In this document: one piece after another, positions 12,537 through 23,900 of the stretch
Layout of the letters: every line of letters begins with the position of its first letter
Numbering within the stretch: position 1 is the stretch's first letter
Source: Trichosporon coremiiforme
Taxonomy: Eukaryota > Basidiomycota > Tremellomycetes > Trichosporonales > Trichosporonaceae
Assembly: GCA_039545355.1 (NCBI GenBank)
Contig: BCJJ01000032.1
Span: 124,001-188,000 of the forward strand
Direction: 5' to 3'
DNA: 64,000 bases
Translations under genes and position numbers: made by a program
Notes under the pieces: model-generated
The model's input: only the letters and a program-made list of their open reading frames with translations
Database searches by the model: none
Told to the model about the DNA's origin: nothing

Positions 12537-15311
12537 ATGAGCTCCCCCATTCCCCCCAGCAACAACAGGACGAAGCGAAGAAGGTCGGACGCTGACCTCA
12601 CCTCAACTCCTGGCCCTCGATCTTCCTCGCCGCCCCCTTCATCCCTGCCCCCTTCGTCACCTCCGGTGCCTTTCTCTGACTTTGGAGACGACGAGGATGT
12701 CGGAGATGACGAAGAGGCCGAGATGCGCGCGCTCGGTCGACGAGACGCCGGCGACGAGGAGACGGACGACGAGGGAGAGGACCTGTTCAACGACGACAAC
12801 CTCCGGCGCGACTACGAGGTGAACGCCGAGCTTGACCGGTACTCGGACGCCGGACTCGACGATAGGAGCAGTGTGCAGGAGATGTCGCGTGCCGACAGGC
12901 TCGCGGCTGAGCGCGAGATGGCGAGACGAGACCGTGGCCTCACCGGCGGACGAGCGGCCCGACGAGGACGTGTCCCGACCTTCCTGCAGAGCGACGACGA
13001 TGACGACGGAGCCGTCGACGACGGCCTTCTGAGCGGTATCAATACCCGACGAACGCGTCGCCAGTACGACGAGCGCATGGACGAGGACGACCTCGAGGAG
13101 GAAGAGATGTCGCTCGAGCACCTTGGAGACGTCAAGGCGTCATCCATCAGCGAGTGGGTCGCGATCCCGGCGGTCCGAAGGGCTGTCATGAAGCACTTCC
13201 GCAGTTTCCTCATGACCTACGTTGACGACAACGGTCAGTCCGTCTACGGCCAGCGCATCAAGAACCTTGGTGAGATCAACTCCGAGTCGCTCGAGGTGTC
13301 GTACATGCACTTGGCCAGTTCGCGCCCCATCCTGGCGTACTTCCTGGCCAATTCGCCCCAGGCGATATTCCCCCTCTTCGACGAGATTGCGCACGAGGCT
13401 GTCCTGCTCTACTATCCCGGCTACAATTCCATTCACTCGGAGATCCACGTTCGCATCACCGACCTGCCCTCGAGCAAGACTCTGCGCGACCTTCGCCAGA
13501 GCGACCTCAACTGTCTCGTCCGCATCAACGGTGTCGTCACGCGCCGCACTGGTGTCTTCCCGCAGCTCAAGTACGTCAAGTTTGACTGTGGCAAGTGCAA
13601 GGCGATCCTTGGCCCCTTCTTCCAGGACACGACGAAGGAGCTCAAGATCAGCTTCTGTTCTCAGTGCGAGAGCCGTGGACCTTTTACGGTCAACTCGGAG
13701 CAGACCATCTACCGCAACTATCAGAAGATGACTCTGCAAGAGGCGCCCGGATCCGTCCCTGCTGGACGTCTGCCCCGCCACCGCGAGGTTATCCTGCTCT
13801 GGGACCTCATCGACAGCGCCCGCCCCGGAGAAGAGATCGAGGTCACCGGTATCTACCGCAACAACTTTGACGCTTCCCTCAACTCGAAGAACGGCTTCCC
13901 CGTATTCTCCACAGTCATTGAGGCGAACCAGATCACGAAGAAGGAGGACATGTACGCGTCGATCCACCTCACCGAGGAGGACGTGAAGATGATCCGCACG
14001 ATGTCCAAGGACGATCGCATCGCGAAGCGCATCATCAAGTCCATCGCCCCTTCGATCTACGGCCACGACGACATCAAGACTGCCATTGCGCTGTCGCTCT
14101 TTGGTGGTCTCACCAAGGACATCAACCGCAAGCACCGCATCCGTGGTGACATCAACGTGCTCATGCTTGGAGACCCCGGTACGGCCAAGTCGCAGTTCCT
14201 CAAATACGTCGAGAAAACGGCCAACCGTGCCGTGTTCACGACGGGTCAGGGAGCGAGTGCCGTCGGTCTCACGGCGTCTGTGCGCAAGGACCCCCTCACG
14301 CGCGAGTGGACGCTCGAAGGAGGAGCTCTCGTGCTCGCGGACAAGGGCCACTGCCTGATTGACGAGTTTGACAAGATGAACGACGCAGACCGAACGTCGA
14401 TCCACGAGGCGATGGAGCAGCAGAGCATCTCAATCTCCAAGGCAGGTATCGTCACAACGCTGCAGGCTCGCTGTGCCATTGTCGCGGCGGCAAACCCGAT
14501 CGGCGGCCGGTACAACCCCACGATCCCGTTCCAGCAGAACGTCGAGCTGACGGAGCCGATCCTGTCGCGTTTCGACGTGCTGTGTGTCGTCAAGGACGCA
14601 GTCGACCCGGTCAAGGACGAGCACCTCGCGCAGTTCGTTGTCGGCTCGCACCTTCGCTCGCACCCCGACTTTGACCCTTCCACGGACGAGGTCGCGGTCA
14701 ACACGACGCAGGACGCCGACATCATCGCGCAAGAGGACCTGCGCAAGTACATCATGTACGCGAAGGACCACATCCAGCCGAAGCTCTACCAGCTGGACCA
14801 GGACAAGCTTGCGCGCCTGTACGCGGACCTGCGTCGCGAGTCCCTGGCCACCGGTTCCTTCCCGATCACGGTGCGTCACCTCGAGTCCATGATCCGTATG
14901 GCCGAGGCGTCGGCCAAGATGCACCTGCGCGAGTTCGTGCGTGCCGACGACATCGACCTCGCGATCCAAGTCATGGTCGGCTCGTTCGTCTCCGCGCAAA
15001 AGGCGTCCGTCAAGAAGACGCTGCAGCGGGGATTCAGGAAGTACGTGCACCAGGCGACGGACTCGGACGAGCTGCTCGCGTTCCTCCTCGGCCAGATTGT
15101 CAAGGAGCGCGCACAGGTGTACTGGCACCAGCGCGGCACCATGCCCGACAAGGTGACGGTGAGCGTCAAGTCGCTCGAGAGCCGCGCCAAGGAGGTCGAG
15201 ATCTACGACATCAACCCGTTCCTCAAGAGCGCACTGTTCAAGCGCAACGGGTACACTGTGCATGACGATCTTATCGAGAAGTCGTTTGCGCCCGCCGAGG
15301 AGGAGGAGTAA
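12537..15311 (+). CDS. MCM2: DNA replication licensing factor MCM2 (924 aa, intronless)
   Basis: This is a subunit of the Mcm2-7 replicative helicase in the nucleus and a target of the Dbf4-dependent kinase. The acidic N-terminal tail contains the histone H3-H4 binding segment, with the two conserved tyrosines in LRRDYEVNAELDRY (about residues 90-103). The zinc-binding domain follows (CGKCK near 351 and CSQCES near 373). The AAA+ core has Walker A GDPGTAKS (about 545), Walker B LIDEFDKMND (about 607) and the arginine finger LSRFD (about 677). A helical C-terminal region completes the protein. The tail and the C4 zinc ligands separate Mcm2 from its paralogues. Length is close to yeast and human Mcm2. 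The gene ends 74 bases from the convergent NDUFAF2-like gene. Confidence 0.97.
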   Translation: MSSPIPPSNNRTKRRRSDADLTSTPGPRSSSPPPSSLPPSSPPVPFSDFGDDEDVGDDEEAEMRALGRRDAGDEETDDEGEDLFNDDNLRRDYEVNAELDRYSDAGLDDRSSVQEMSRADRLAAEREMARRDRGLTGGRAARRGRVPTFLQSDDDDDGAVDDGLLSGINTRRTRRQYDERMDEDDLEEEEMSLEHLGDVKASSISEWVAIPAVRRAVMKHFRSFLMTYVDDNGQSVYGQRIKNLGEINSESLEVSYMHLASSRPILAYFLANSPQAIFPLFDEIAHEAVLLYYPGYNSIHSEIHVRITDLPSSKTLRDLRQSDLNCLVRINGVVTRRTGVFPQLKYVKFDCGKCKAILGPFFQDTTKELKISFCSQCESRGPFTVNSEQTIYRNYQKMTLQEAPGSVPAGRLPRHREVILLWDLIDSARPGEEIEVTGIYRNNFDASLNSKNGFPVFSTVIEANQITKKEDMYASIHLTEEDVKMIRTMSKDDRIAKRIIKSIAPSIYGHDDIKTAIALSLFGGLTKDINRKHRIRGDINVLMLGDPGTAKSQFLKYVEKTANRAVFTTGQGASAVGLTASVRKDPLTREWTLEGGALVLADKGHCLIDEFDKMNDADRTSIHEAMEQQSISISKAGIVTTLQARCAIVAAANPIGGRYNPTIPFQQNVELTEPILSRFDVLCVVKDAVDPVKDEHLAQFVVGSHLRSHPDFDPSTDEVAVNTTQDADIIAQEDLRKYIMYAKDHIQPKLYQLDQDKLARLYADLRRESLATGSFPITVRHLESMIRMAEASAKMHLREFVRADDIDLAIQVMVGSFVSAQKASVKKTLQRGFRKYVHQATDSDELLAFLLGQIVKERAQVYWHQRGTMPDKVTVSVKSLESRAKEVEIYDINPFLKSALFKRNGYTVHDDLIEKSFAPAEEEE

Positions 15312-15385
15312 TGCTTGCTTGCGTCTTTGTATGAAATTTGTACACGTTACAGGATATGCTATTGAGTCGCCGTCTATGAGCCAAG

Positions 15386-16273
15386 TCATCCTCGTCTCCG
15401 GGGGGCAGGCTTGAAAGCCTGGTCCAAACCCTCGACGTCCTCCTGCGGGCGATGCTCCGACACGCCGCTCGCCTCCATCCGCCGCTTCGTGTCCTCCATA
15501 GCGAGTCTGCGGAGTTCTTCGGCATCGTCGTGCTCGGCCGCGTCCACCTTCTCCCGCGGCGGGGCGAGGTAGCTCTCCTGCCCCATAGCCTGTGACGCCT
15601 CCTGCACCGCGCTGCGGGGCAGATCGAACCCGCGCGCCTGTGCAACGCTGGGTTTCTGGCTCGCGTAGCTGTCAGGCTTGTGGCTCGCGTACTTGTACGT
15701 GTGTTTCGGCGCACCGATCTTGGGCGTCAGATCCCGGGGAGCCTCAAGGCGGTCGGGGTCGATCTCGCTCCCGTCCGGGTTCAGGTACCCCTGCTCGATG
15801 CGCTCGAGTTTCTCCCTCTGCTCGATTTCGGCGACGCGCTGTCTCAGCCTCTCCTGGCGGATGTAGTCCCTCTTCAGTTCGTCCATTGTCGGAGGCTCGG
15901 AGCGCGTGAAGCTCATCCACGCTGTCCATTGCACGGGCAGCTGTTGGGTTCCGAGGCGGTACTCGAGACGGTTGGAGTAGTTGCGCGATATGATCATGCG
16001 GTCCTTTTCACCCGAGGTGCCGGGCTCGGCGTACTCGACGAAACGCTTTGGTCGGCCGAACGAAGTCGGGACCTCGTAGTATTTGTTGCCCAGGAGGTCG
16101 GTGCCGACGAGGCCCTGGGGGTTAGCTCAGAGTCTCGATGATGAGCGAGCCGGAGAAAGGACGTTCGGGAGGAAGGGAGGCAGGTGAGAAATGGAGGAGG
16201 GGAAGGATGGAGGGGAGAAACTCACGTTGGGCTTCTTGGCACGCGACGTCAGTCTTGCCCATAGCGAGCTCAT
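15386..16273 (-). CDS. NDUFAF2: NDUFA12/NDUFAF2-family complex I assembly factor (258 aa)
   Basis: The exons are 16273-16226 (16 codons) and 16114-15386, separated by a 111-nt intron with GTGAGT donor and CAG acceptor. The joined N-terminus reads MSSLWARLTSRAKKPN then GLVGTDLLGNKYYEVP, the hallmark start of the NDUFAF2/NDUFA12 family. Next comes the conserved LPVQWTAWMSFTRSEPPTM segment, which matches NDUFAF2 (mimitin, fungal N7BM-like) better than the structural subunit NDUFA12. The remaining half is charged and low complexity. The expected role is assembly of the peripheral arm of mitochondrial NADH dehydrogenase in the matrix. The start lies 278 bases from the divergent gene at 16552, so the two share a promoter region. 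Confidence 0.85.
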
Positions 16274-16551
16274 GTTGTTTGTAAGTTGTTCTGGGCGATG
16301 AAAGCAACAACAGAGGGCTCTCGGACATGAACGATACAGTGACGAATGGCGAAGTTTGGATTTGATCCCGCTCCATCCGCCGGCGACCTCCAGTCCCTTA
16401 CATCATGCCGTCGTGCCTATGCCGGATCTGTGTTCGTCTCGAGATCAGGCTTGGCACAGACTCTGCATTCTCCATTGCCCCACATCCTCCTTCCTCTTCA
16501 TCGCCTTCGTCCACGACCCGTCTACCCCCCGCCTGATCGGCTCTCGGCATC

Positions 16552-17253
16552 ATGGCGATGATCATTTTCCAGCTCTACGCAGTAGCGACCCTCATCGTCG
16601 GCTACCTCATCACCGTTGGCTATTCCGAGCCCTACACCGACTGGTTCAACCTGGGCCCGCACGGTCTGCCAGTCAACGTCCTGGGCTACGGGGCCGACAA
16701 GTTCCTCCAAAAGATCAAGGTCGATACACGCGATACGTCTGTCTTCGCCCCGGAGTCCGAGAAGGCGGCGCACTGGGCGAAGCGTACCGCCCCAGGCGGC
16801 AACATCAGCTACCTGTCCTCCGTCAACCTGAAATCCCGTAACCGCCCTGAAGTGCTGCCTTACGTCGTACCCCAGCTCGAAGTTGAAGGGAACGAGGACA
16901 TTGTGCCTGTCCTCAAGAGCTATGTCGAGGACATGGCGGACCGCGACGCCCGCTTCACCATGAAGCCGAGCAACTACGAAAGCGGACATATTGACTCGGT
17001 CTGGCTGAAGAGGAAACACAGCTGGCAGATGGTCGGCGAGTTCGGGCACGTTCATCAGGAGGGAAGCTCCCACTTCATCCTGTCTGTCCCAGACGCGAGG
17101 GAGGTGCTCGAGAAGGGATGGGGCGAGAGACATGGCATGGCGGGCCGCATGACGCCGCTCACGTACATGTTCGTGTATGCGCCGAGGAATGAGGATGAGC
17201 TCAAGGAGTGGAAGAAGATTGCCAAGGCGAGTGCTGCGTTCATCGGTGCGTAG
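16552..17253 (+). CDS. Luciferase-domain (DUF5519-like) protein, putative membrane-anchored (233 aa)
   Basis: The C-terminal half carries the signature of the fungal 'luciferase domain' family: EFGHVHQEGSSHFILSVPDA, then EKGWGERHGMAG, then FVYAPRNEDELKEW. The family name comes from weak similarity and does not imply light emission; its biochemical role is unknown. The N-terminus (MAMIIFQLYAVATLIVGYLI) is a likely signal anchor or signal peptide. The gene is intronless and the ATG at 16552 gives the hydrophobic start. It is divergent from the NDUFAF2-like gene across 278 bases. Conserved histidines (HVH, RH) could form a catalytic or metal site, but this is inference. Confidence 0.75.
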   Translation: MAMIIFQLYAVATLIVGYLITVGYSEPYTDWFNLGPHGLPVNVLGYGADKFLQKIKVDTRDTSVFAPESEKAAHWAKRTAPGGNISYLSSVNLKSRNRPEVLPYVVPQLEVEGNEDIVPVLKSYVEDMADRDARFTMKPSNYESGHIDSVWLKRKHSWQMVGEFGHVHQEGSSHFILSVPDAREVLEKGWGERHGMAGRMTPLTYMFVYAPRNEDELKEWKKIAKASAAFIGA

Positions 17254-17688
17254 TAGGCAGTGGTGGAGACGCGGAGACGTGGAGACGCTGGAGATCGGCA
17301 CAGTGCACACGAGATCGACATCGGGCCGAACGAGGCGTTATGAGGGCTGAGCTCGATGGCGTCGCTGGACGGAATTTTGGGATAACGGTAGATAGAAGTC
17401 ATCATGAATTGCATAGGTCATTTACTTGCACCGCATCACACTTGCAGGTCTGTTCTCTGTATCGCGTCGCTGTCAGCACTCCATTCGAATAGCATGCATA
17501 CGACAACCCCACCTTCCGGACATTGCAGGGCCACTCTCGCCCATTTGCCACCGAAAACAACCAACCTCCACTTTCGCCACGCGGGCAACGTGTCGCCGCG
17601 GGCCGGTATGACGAAGCCGTTTCAGCGAAGCAGCTAGCCGGCGAGTAAGCGTGTTGCGTGTCTCGACTTCATCATCGGCCATGACAAC
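17254..17688. other. Intergenic region upstream of HRD3
   Basis: This stretch holds the 3' untranslated region of the luciferase-domain gene and the HRD3 promoter. An ACGTG core lies near 17589, but such a short motif is expected by chance. No other feature was seen. Confidence 0.5.
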
Positions 17689-20461
17689 ATGAGGCGTCAC
17701 CTCATTCACTTGATTGCGGCGCTTCTCCTGGCCCTGCTCGTGTTCGCAGACGAGCGGGCAGGGCATCGGGACGCGCGGAAAGAGGTGCTTGTCGAAGCAG
17801 ACGGTGACCAACAACAAGTCGTGTTCGATGTCGATGTGCCCCAGGAGATCGGCCCTGATGGTGAGTCCTTTCATGCTCTGACATGAGGGAATCGCGTTCT
17901 GTGTGACTACCCTCTACACTCGCTGCGTCCCAGCTGTACGCCCGGCGCTCTTAGCTGACATCAGTGTGCGCGCCGTTGGTGGAGGCGCGGCAGATCCTGC
18001 GGCGGATGCAACCGAGACACGACGCTCATTTGGACAAGAAGCTCGGCGGTGTGGGACCGACGACCTCACTAAGCGACAGTCTCGGCTGGTCGCGTGACGT
18101 AAGCTATTCGGAGTCCTATGCTGAGCTGACCCACAGGGCCCGATATCGGCTACACTGAGACTACTGCCTCGCGTGCTAAACCTCGTGAACCCATTCCAGA
18201 TCGTTTCCCGTCTACGCGGGACCGGCGAAAAGCTGCGCGGCTCCCGGAGCAAAGTGGGTAAGGAGCGCAAGGCGAACGCGGACCGGGTGCTGGACCTGAT
18301 AGACGATGCGGTCGAGGCCGGATGTCTCGAGGCCCTGGCTCTGCGCGCCGAAGTCAACATGTTCCCGCCTCGGGGGATTGCGCAGAACCTCACCGCCGCA
18401 TACGAGGACTACGAATCCTACCTTGACGGCTACACTTCCGACCCGAAGGCGCAGTTCATGCTCGGCTTCTTCTACGCGACGGGACTCGGCGGCGCGCCCC
18501 GCGACCAGGCCAAGGCGCTGCTGTACTACACCTTCTCGGCGCTGCAAGGGTACAAGGCCGCGCAGATGGCGATGGGGTACCGATACTGGTCCGGCATTGG
18601 GGTCAAGGAGGACTGCGATCTGGCGCTCGACTATTACGAGAGTGCTGCGCGCAACGCATACTACGCGTTCAACGCTGGCCCGCCAGGCGGCAAGACGCTC
18701 CTCCTCTCCCCCTCGCGGTTGAGTGATCGGTACGGCGGTATCTTCGGCCCGCACGCGAGCTGGGCGTCGACAGGCGTCATGGCGCACCGCGCAGCCGTGA
18801 AGGCGAGCCAGGCCAAGGAGCGGGGCGAAAACGAGGCCGAGATCCTCGAGTTCTACCAGTACCGCAGTGACCGCGGGTCGCTCAGCTACACGTACCAGCT
18901 CGGCCTGCTCTTCTACCTCGGCAGCGTGTACGGACACGGCGTGGGAGTCTCGTCCGGTGCCGAGGTCGTCGGCGAAGTGCCCCGCGACTACGCCAAAGCG
19001 CAGCGATACCTGTATCACGTCGTGCGCCAGCTGTGGCCGGCCGACTTTGACGCCGAGGGCAAGATCATCTCCAAGAAGAAGATGAGCAAGGAGGCCGAAG
19101 ACGCGATCAGGAAGTACGCCATGAGCGCTGCGTCATTGCTGGGGCGCATGGCGCTCCGCGGCGAGGGCATGCAGCAGGACTACCGCGCCGCGTACCTGTG
19201 GTACAAGCGTGCGGCCGAGCTCGGCGACCCCGAAGCCCACAACGGCCTCGGCATTATCTACCGTGACGGCCTCGGTGTCAATATGGACCAGAAGCAGGCG
19301 ATGAAGTACTTCAAGAGCGCGGCGACGGCGCAGCTCCCCGAAGCGCAGGTGAATCTCGGCAAGCTCCTGGCATCCACGGGCCAGGACTCGATCAAGGTGT
19401 TCGAGGCGGGCATTCGGTCCGGATCGCCCTTCGAGGCCCTCTACCACGTCGCGGAGCACCACGCCGCACGGTCGCGCAAGATCGCAGACGAAGGCATCCA
19501 AGACCACCTCAGCGTCTGCGGCATCGCGACGATCTACTACAAGATCGTGTCCGAGGTCGGATCCTGGGGCGAAGACTTTGTCGGGGACGCGGACCGTGCA
19601 TGGGCAAGGGGAGAACCGGACAAGGCCCTCGTCGGGTGGTGGCTTGCCGCCGAGGCTGGGTCCGAGATCGGGCAGAACAACGTCGCGTTCCTCCTCTCCC
19701 GAGGACTGGGGAAGGACGTGGACGCACCCCCCGACTCGGAGCTGACGCTCTGGATGCGCTCGGCGGCCCAGGACAACGCAGACGCCATGGTCAAGGTCGG
19801 CGATTACTACTACCACGGTCTGGGTCCGAATGAGAACGCGACGGCACCGCACGAGTCGAGCAACAAGCACGGCAAACACGGCAAGCACAGCGAACATGGC
19901 GAACACGGCCAGGGCGAGCCCGACTACGCCAAGGCACTCGCGTACTACCAGACCGCGGCCGACAAGCAGAGCGCCATGGCGTACTGGAACCTGGGGTACA
20001 TGTACGAGAACGGGCTGGGCGTGCCGCGCGACTGGCACATCGCGAAGCGGCAGTACGACCTGTCGTACTCGCAGACCCCCGATGCGGCTTACCTCCCCTG
20101 GCTCCTGTCAATGTGCAAGCTGTACCTGCGGAGCTGGTGGGTGTCGTTCCGCACCGGCGGCGCCGTGCCCGGCCTAGGGCTTTATGATGAGGACCAAGCC
20201 CCGCAGTCGCTGTGGGAAGGGCTGAAGGGGCTCGTCTGGCCAAAGTACGACGGGTACGTGCCTGAGCAAGATGAGGAGGTGGAGGACTACAGTGGCGCGG
20301 GGTGGGCGCAGCAGCAAGGCGGGGGAGGACAGGGAGGAGACGATGAGGAGTTTGATGACGTCGACGACATCATTGAGAGTCTCGTCATCATTGTGTTGAC
20401 GGGAGTGATCATGGTCCTGTTCTGGATTCGCGGACGGATGGTTAATCGGAACAACCAATAG
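17689..20461 (+). CDS. HRD3: HRD3/SEL1L-type ERAD receptor with Sel1 repeats (876 aa)
   Basis: This is the luminal substrate-recruiting partner of the Hrd1 ubiquitin ligase in ER-associated degradation. Exons are 17689-17860, 17965-18098 and 18137-20461; introns of 104 and 38 nt keep the frame. The start gives a clear signal peptide (MRRHLIHLIAALLLALLVFA). Many Sel1-like repeats follow, for example GDPEAHNGLGIIYRDGLGVN and SAMAYWNLGYMYENGLGV, ending in one C-terminal membrane helix (about residues 847-866) and a short basic tail. A spacing of repeats in N-terminal, middle and C-terminal groups is typical of Hrd3/SEL1L. An unusual histidine/lysine-rich insertion sits near residue 665 between repeats. 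Length is near yeast Hrd3 (833 aa). The small first intron boundaries are inferred from splice consensus. Confidence 0.92.
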
Positions 20462-20995
20462 ATTTAGATATGTATCAGTTAGTTTGCGCGAGAAGGCGAG
20501 GGACGGCCAGGGACGAGCGGAGCGAGTCCGAGCTGACTGTCTGTCGGTGGTAGATGTAGCGCAAGCCGAGCGAGCGTCAGCAGGCCGAGTGAGGTGAGTT
20601 CGCCCTGGCTATATCACGAGAGAGCGAGCGTGTGTCGAACGAATGTCGCCAGCGCGAAGCAGCTACACTTGCGACAAGTGTACTCGAAGCAACGAGTGGA
20701 AATGTCCAGTAGGCAAGTCAGAATCAGCGGTGCGAGTATGGAGACAGCCGTGCATATGAGGCGCTCGGCCTTGGTGAACTATGTACAACAACAGCACTCG
20801 ATGGTGCGTATCTGTGATGGTGGGTGGATGGGCCTGGATGATGCGAGTTCCGTAGTGCGGGGAGGGGCGATTTGATAGTGGTTCTAGTGCTGATAGTTGT
20901 AGATTGTAGTGGCAGTGATGGAGGATCAAGTTGAGAGTGTTCCTGAGACAATGATGATGTAACAGAAATAGCGGCTGGATGTGATGATGTGGTGC
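20462..20995. other. Convergent intergenic region
   Basis: This lies between the 3' end of HRD3 and the 3' end of the minus-strand disordered protein. It contains GAGCGA/GCGAGC-type low-complexity runs near 20510-20640. No gene or structured RNA was recognised. Confidence 0.5.
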
Positions 20996-23900
20996 TTAGT
21001 GATGGATGTGGTGAGAGATATCTTTACCCGACAAGCCTGGTACGCTTGAACAAGAGCTTGATCCAGGGCACGGGCGTGGCCGCCATGTGCTTGCCTCCTT
21101 CTCCTTGGCCTCCTTCTGGCCCTCCTCCTTCTCATGCTTCCCCTTGTTCTCCTTCATCTGCTCCTCCATCTCCTTCCTCCTGATCTCAATCTCCGCGCTG
21201 CGGCTCACAACCCGCCAAGCACCGGGATAATTCTCATACCCCTCAACCTCGTCGTTCTTGCGGTAAACAGCGTAGCTGTGCGTCCTCGTCAGCCTCGCGC
21301 GAACGTGGGTGGGCCACACGTTCAGCAGTTTCTCGTGCAGCACTGCTGCGTGCGCGTCCACGTCGAAGTGCCGCTCCCGGGAGCGGCGGCGGGGCAGGCG
21401 GTCGAACCAGTGCTCCTTGGGCTTCTCCTTGGATTTCCCCTTGTCTACCTTGTCCTCCTTCTTGTCATTGTCCGCGACATTGTCCTTGTGGTCCTTGCTG
21501 TTAATGTCGGGCTTCACAGTAGCGAAGTCCAGAAGACCCTGCCCAGCCGGGGAAGCCTGGAGGCTCATGAGCTGCTGGACCGCCTTCTCGGCCTGCTCGG
21601 TCTGAACCCGATGAAGGCGAGCGGAACGGCGACGCATCACAACGTCACGGTGCGTGATGACAGCCGCGAGCTCGGTGTCGCTCGGCTTCTCGTTGTAGCG
21701 CGGCAGATCGGCGAGGGTGGCGAGCAGCTGCGCCTCCATGCCCAGCGTCAGCGGGTCGTTCTTCACGATCCCCGCCACGACTGCGTGCTTGTCGTCAACC
21801 TCTGTCTTGCCCTTGACGTTCTTGCCGTCTGCGCCTGTCTCGGATTCATCGGTGGCGGTGGCGGGCTCGAACTTGATAGGAGTAGTGACGGAGCTCAGGG
21901 CGGGCTCAACGTCCATCGCGTCGTTATCGGTGCCAATAGTGCCAGAGTTGAAGTACCGGTCAAACCTGGCATAGCTGACCTCGCTGGAGGAGTAGGACGA
22001 GGTCCTGTCGAAGCCGCCCCAGCCGCCGTCCTGGCCATCGTGGCCCGAGTTTCCACTCACGCTCCCAGTGCCACCAACCGCACCGCCAGCGCCAGGAGAC
22101 GGGTCGTCATGGTCATCGTGGTCGTCGCGGTCATCAATGTCACTCATGTCCATGACCGAAGAATCCGAGTCCGAGTCCGAGTCCGAAGCCAACTCGTCCT
22201 CCTCCACCCCGACCTCGGCAATCTCGACCTCGACCTCCATGCTCGTCGAGCTGGTCGCAGGGTTGGAAACCCAGGACGGACCCGCCCTTTGCTGAGACGG
22301 CTCACCGGGGACGTTGGTCGGGCACGGGCGATCGGCCGGGAGATTGGCGATATCAGCCAGCCGTCTGGAGAAGCGGTCACGGCCACGCATAGGTGACGCG
22401 AGACCAGTGAACCCGTGTCCGTCGCGCTCACTTTGGTCGTGGGAAAGGACCTGCATCCCGGCCGTGGGGGCGTAGCCGTCCCCGAACCCGCCGAACCCGC
22501 CGAAACCGCCAGAGCTGAGGCCAGTGACGCCACCGAAGGGGACGCCAAAGTCGTCCGCGAAGCGGCGCGCAGCCACACCTTGACCGTGGCCGAGAGCGGC
22601 GGGACCGGCGTGCACATTGGCGTGCACATTGGCGTTGGGGCGACCAGCAAGAGTCTGAGACCCAAAGCGAGCAGCAGTGGACGGACCAGGGCCGGCCGTA
22701 GCGTTGGCGGGACCACCGATACCACCAAGAGTCTCAGCGGAGCCAAAGCGAGCAGAGGAAGGACCCGGCCCTCGCAGAGGCGGGGGACCGCCATGCAAGT
22801 CGTACCGCGAATACTGGTGCTGATAGCGAGGCATCTCGGTCCAGAACTGGTTCACGCGACGACCACCCTCAAACACCGCGGTCTGGTATGCGCGAGGCAT
22901 TCCGCGCCTAGTGAGCTGATAGCCGTTTGCTGCGAAAGGATGGGGAGGGGCAGTCTCGGGGGTGACTGCGGGCTCAACGCGGCGGGGAAGAGGGCCGAGG
23001 GGACGATCATCACCAGCCTGGGTCTGGGGAGCCTGAGCAGTCTGGACAGTCTGACGCGACCAGGTAGCCGGAAGACCAGGCGGCCCAGTGCGAATCGGCT
23101 CCGGCAGGCTGCGGTGCCAGTACACGCTACCATCGTCATTGTAGTCACGGACATGGCGGTGCTCACGGTGACGAGTAGAGCGGGTGGGACCACTCGGCTC
23201 GCCGCCGGTGGCAATGTTGAAGCCAGCGTCCGCGGCGGGATTGAGCAGCTCTGCGAGCGCCCCAGTGCCAGAAGGAGCAGAGGGAGGCGTGGCGATGAGG
23301 GGGTCCTCGTCCAAAGGCTGGAGATACGGGCAAAGACGGTCCGGAATACGCGGCCAGTGGTCTTCTTCCTTGGTCTCGTCTGAGTCTGAAGGGCCGGCGC
23401 GAGAGGGACCGGCGTCGGGGTTGGCGTTGAGGGGACTGGCGTTCGAGGGACCGTCATCGGAGGGGCCAACCTCGCGCGAAGAGCCGAAGAGGATATGCAC
23501 GTCCGAGGGCCCGCGGGTCGTGTCGGTCTTCGCCTTCTTGTTCTTGTTCTTGGTGGTCTTGTTTGGTGTGCTGCTCTTGCTGGGCGTGCTGGGCGTGCTG
23601 GTGGTGGTTGCCTCCCGCTGGAGAGGCACGGTCGCGCGGCGCTTACGGGTACGCGTACCAGACTCGATTTCCGACGGAGCCTCCCTCGACTCCTGAGGGG
23701 AATCAGGAGTGCCCTGGGTCGCTGTGGCGCTCAGAGTCGCGCTGCCCGCGCTGCCGGAGTGCACATCAGAATGACCATCAGAGCCGCCGCCGGACTCGTG
23801 AGGGGTGACGCCACTCGAGCCGGGAGACGCAGTGATGGGCCCGGTGGCCGCGTCGGCATCCGTCCCGCGGATATCGGACACGTCGATGTCGCCGTCGAGT

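Noticed and set aside
13140..14405. Minus-strand open frame (421 codons) inside MCM2
   Set aside because: Antisense shadow of MCM2, with Arg/Asp/Val-rich composition typical of reverse-frame reading in GC-rich DNA.
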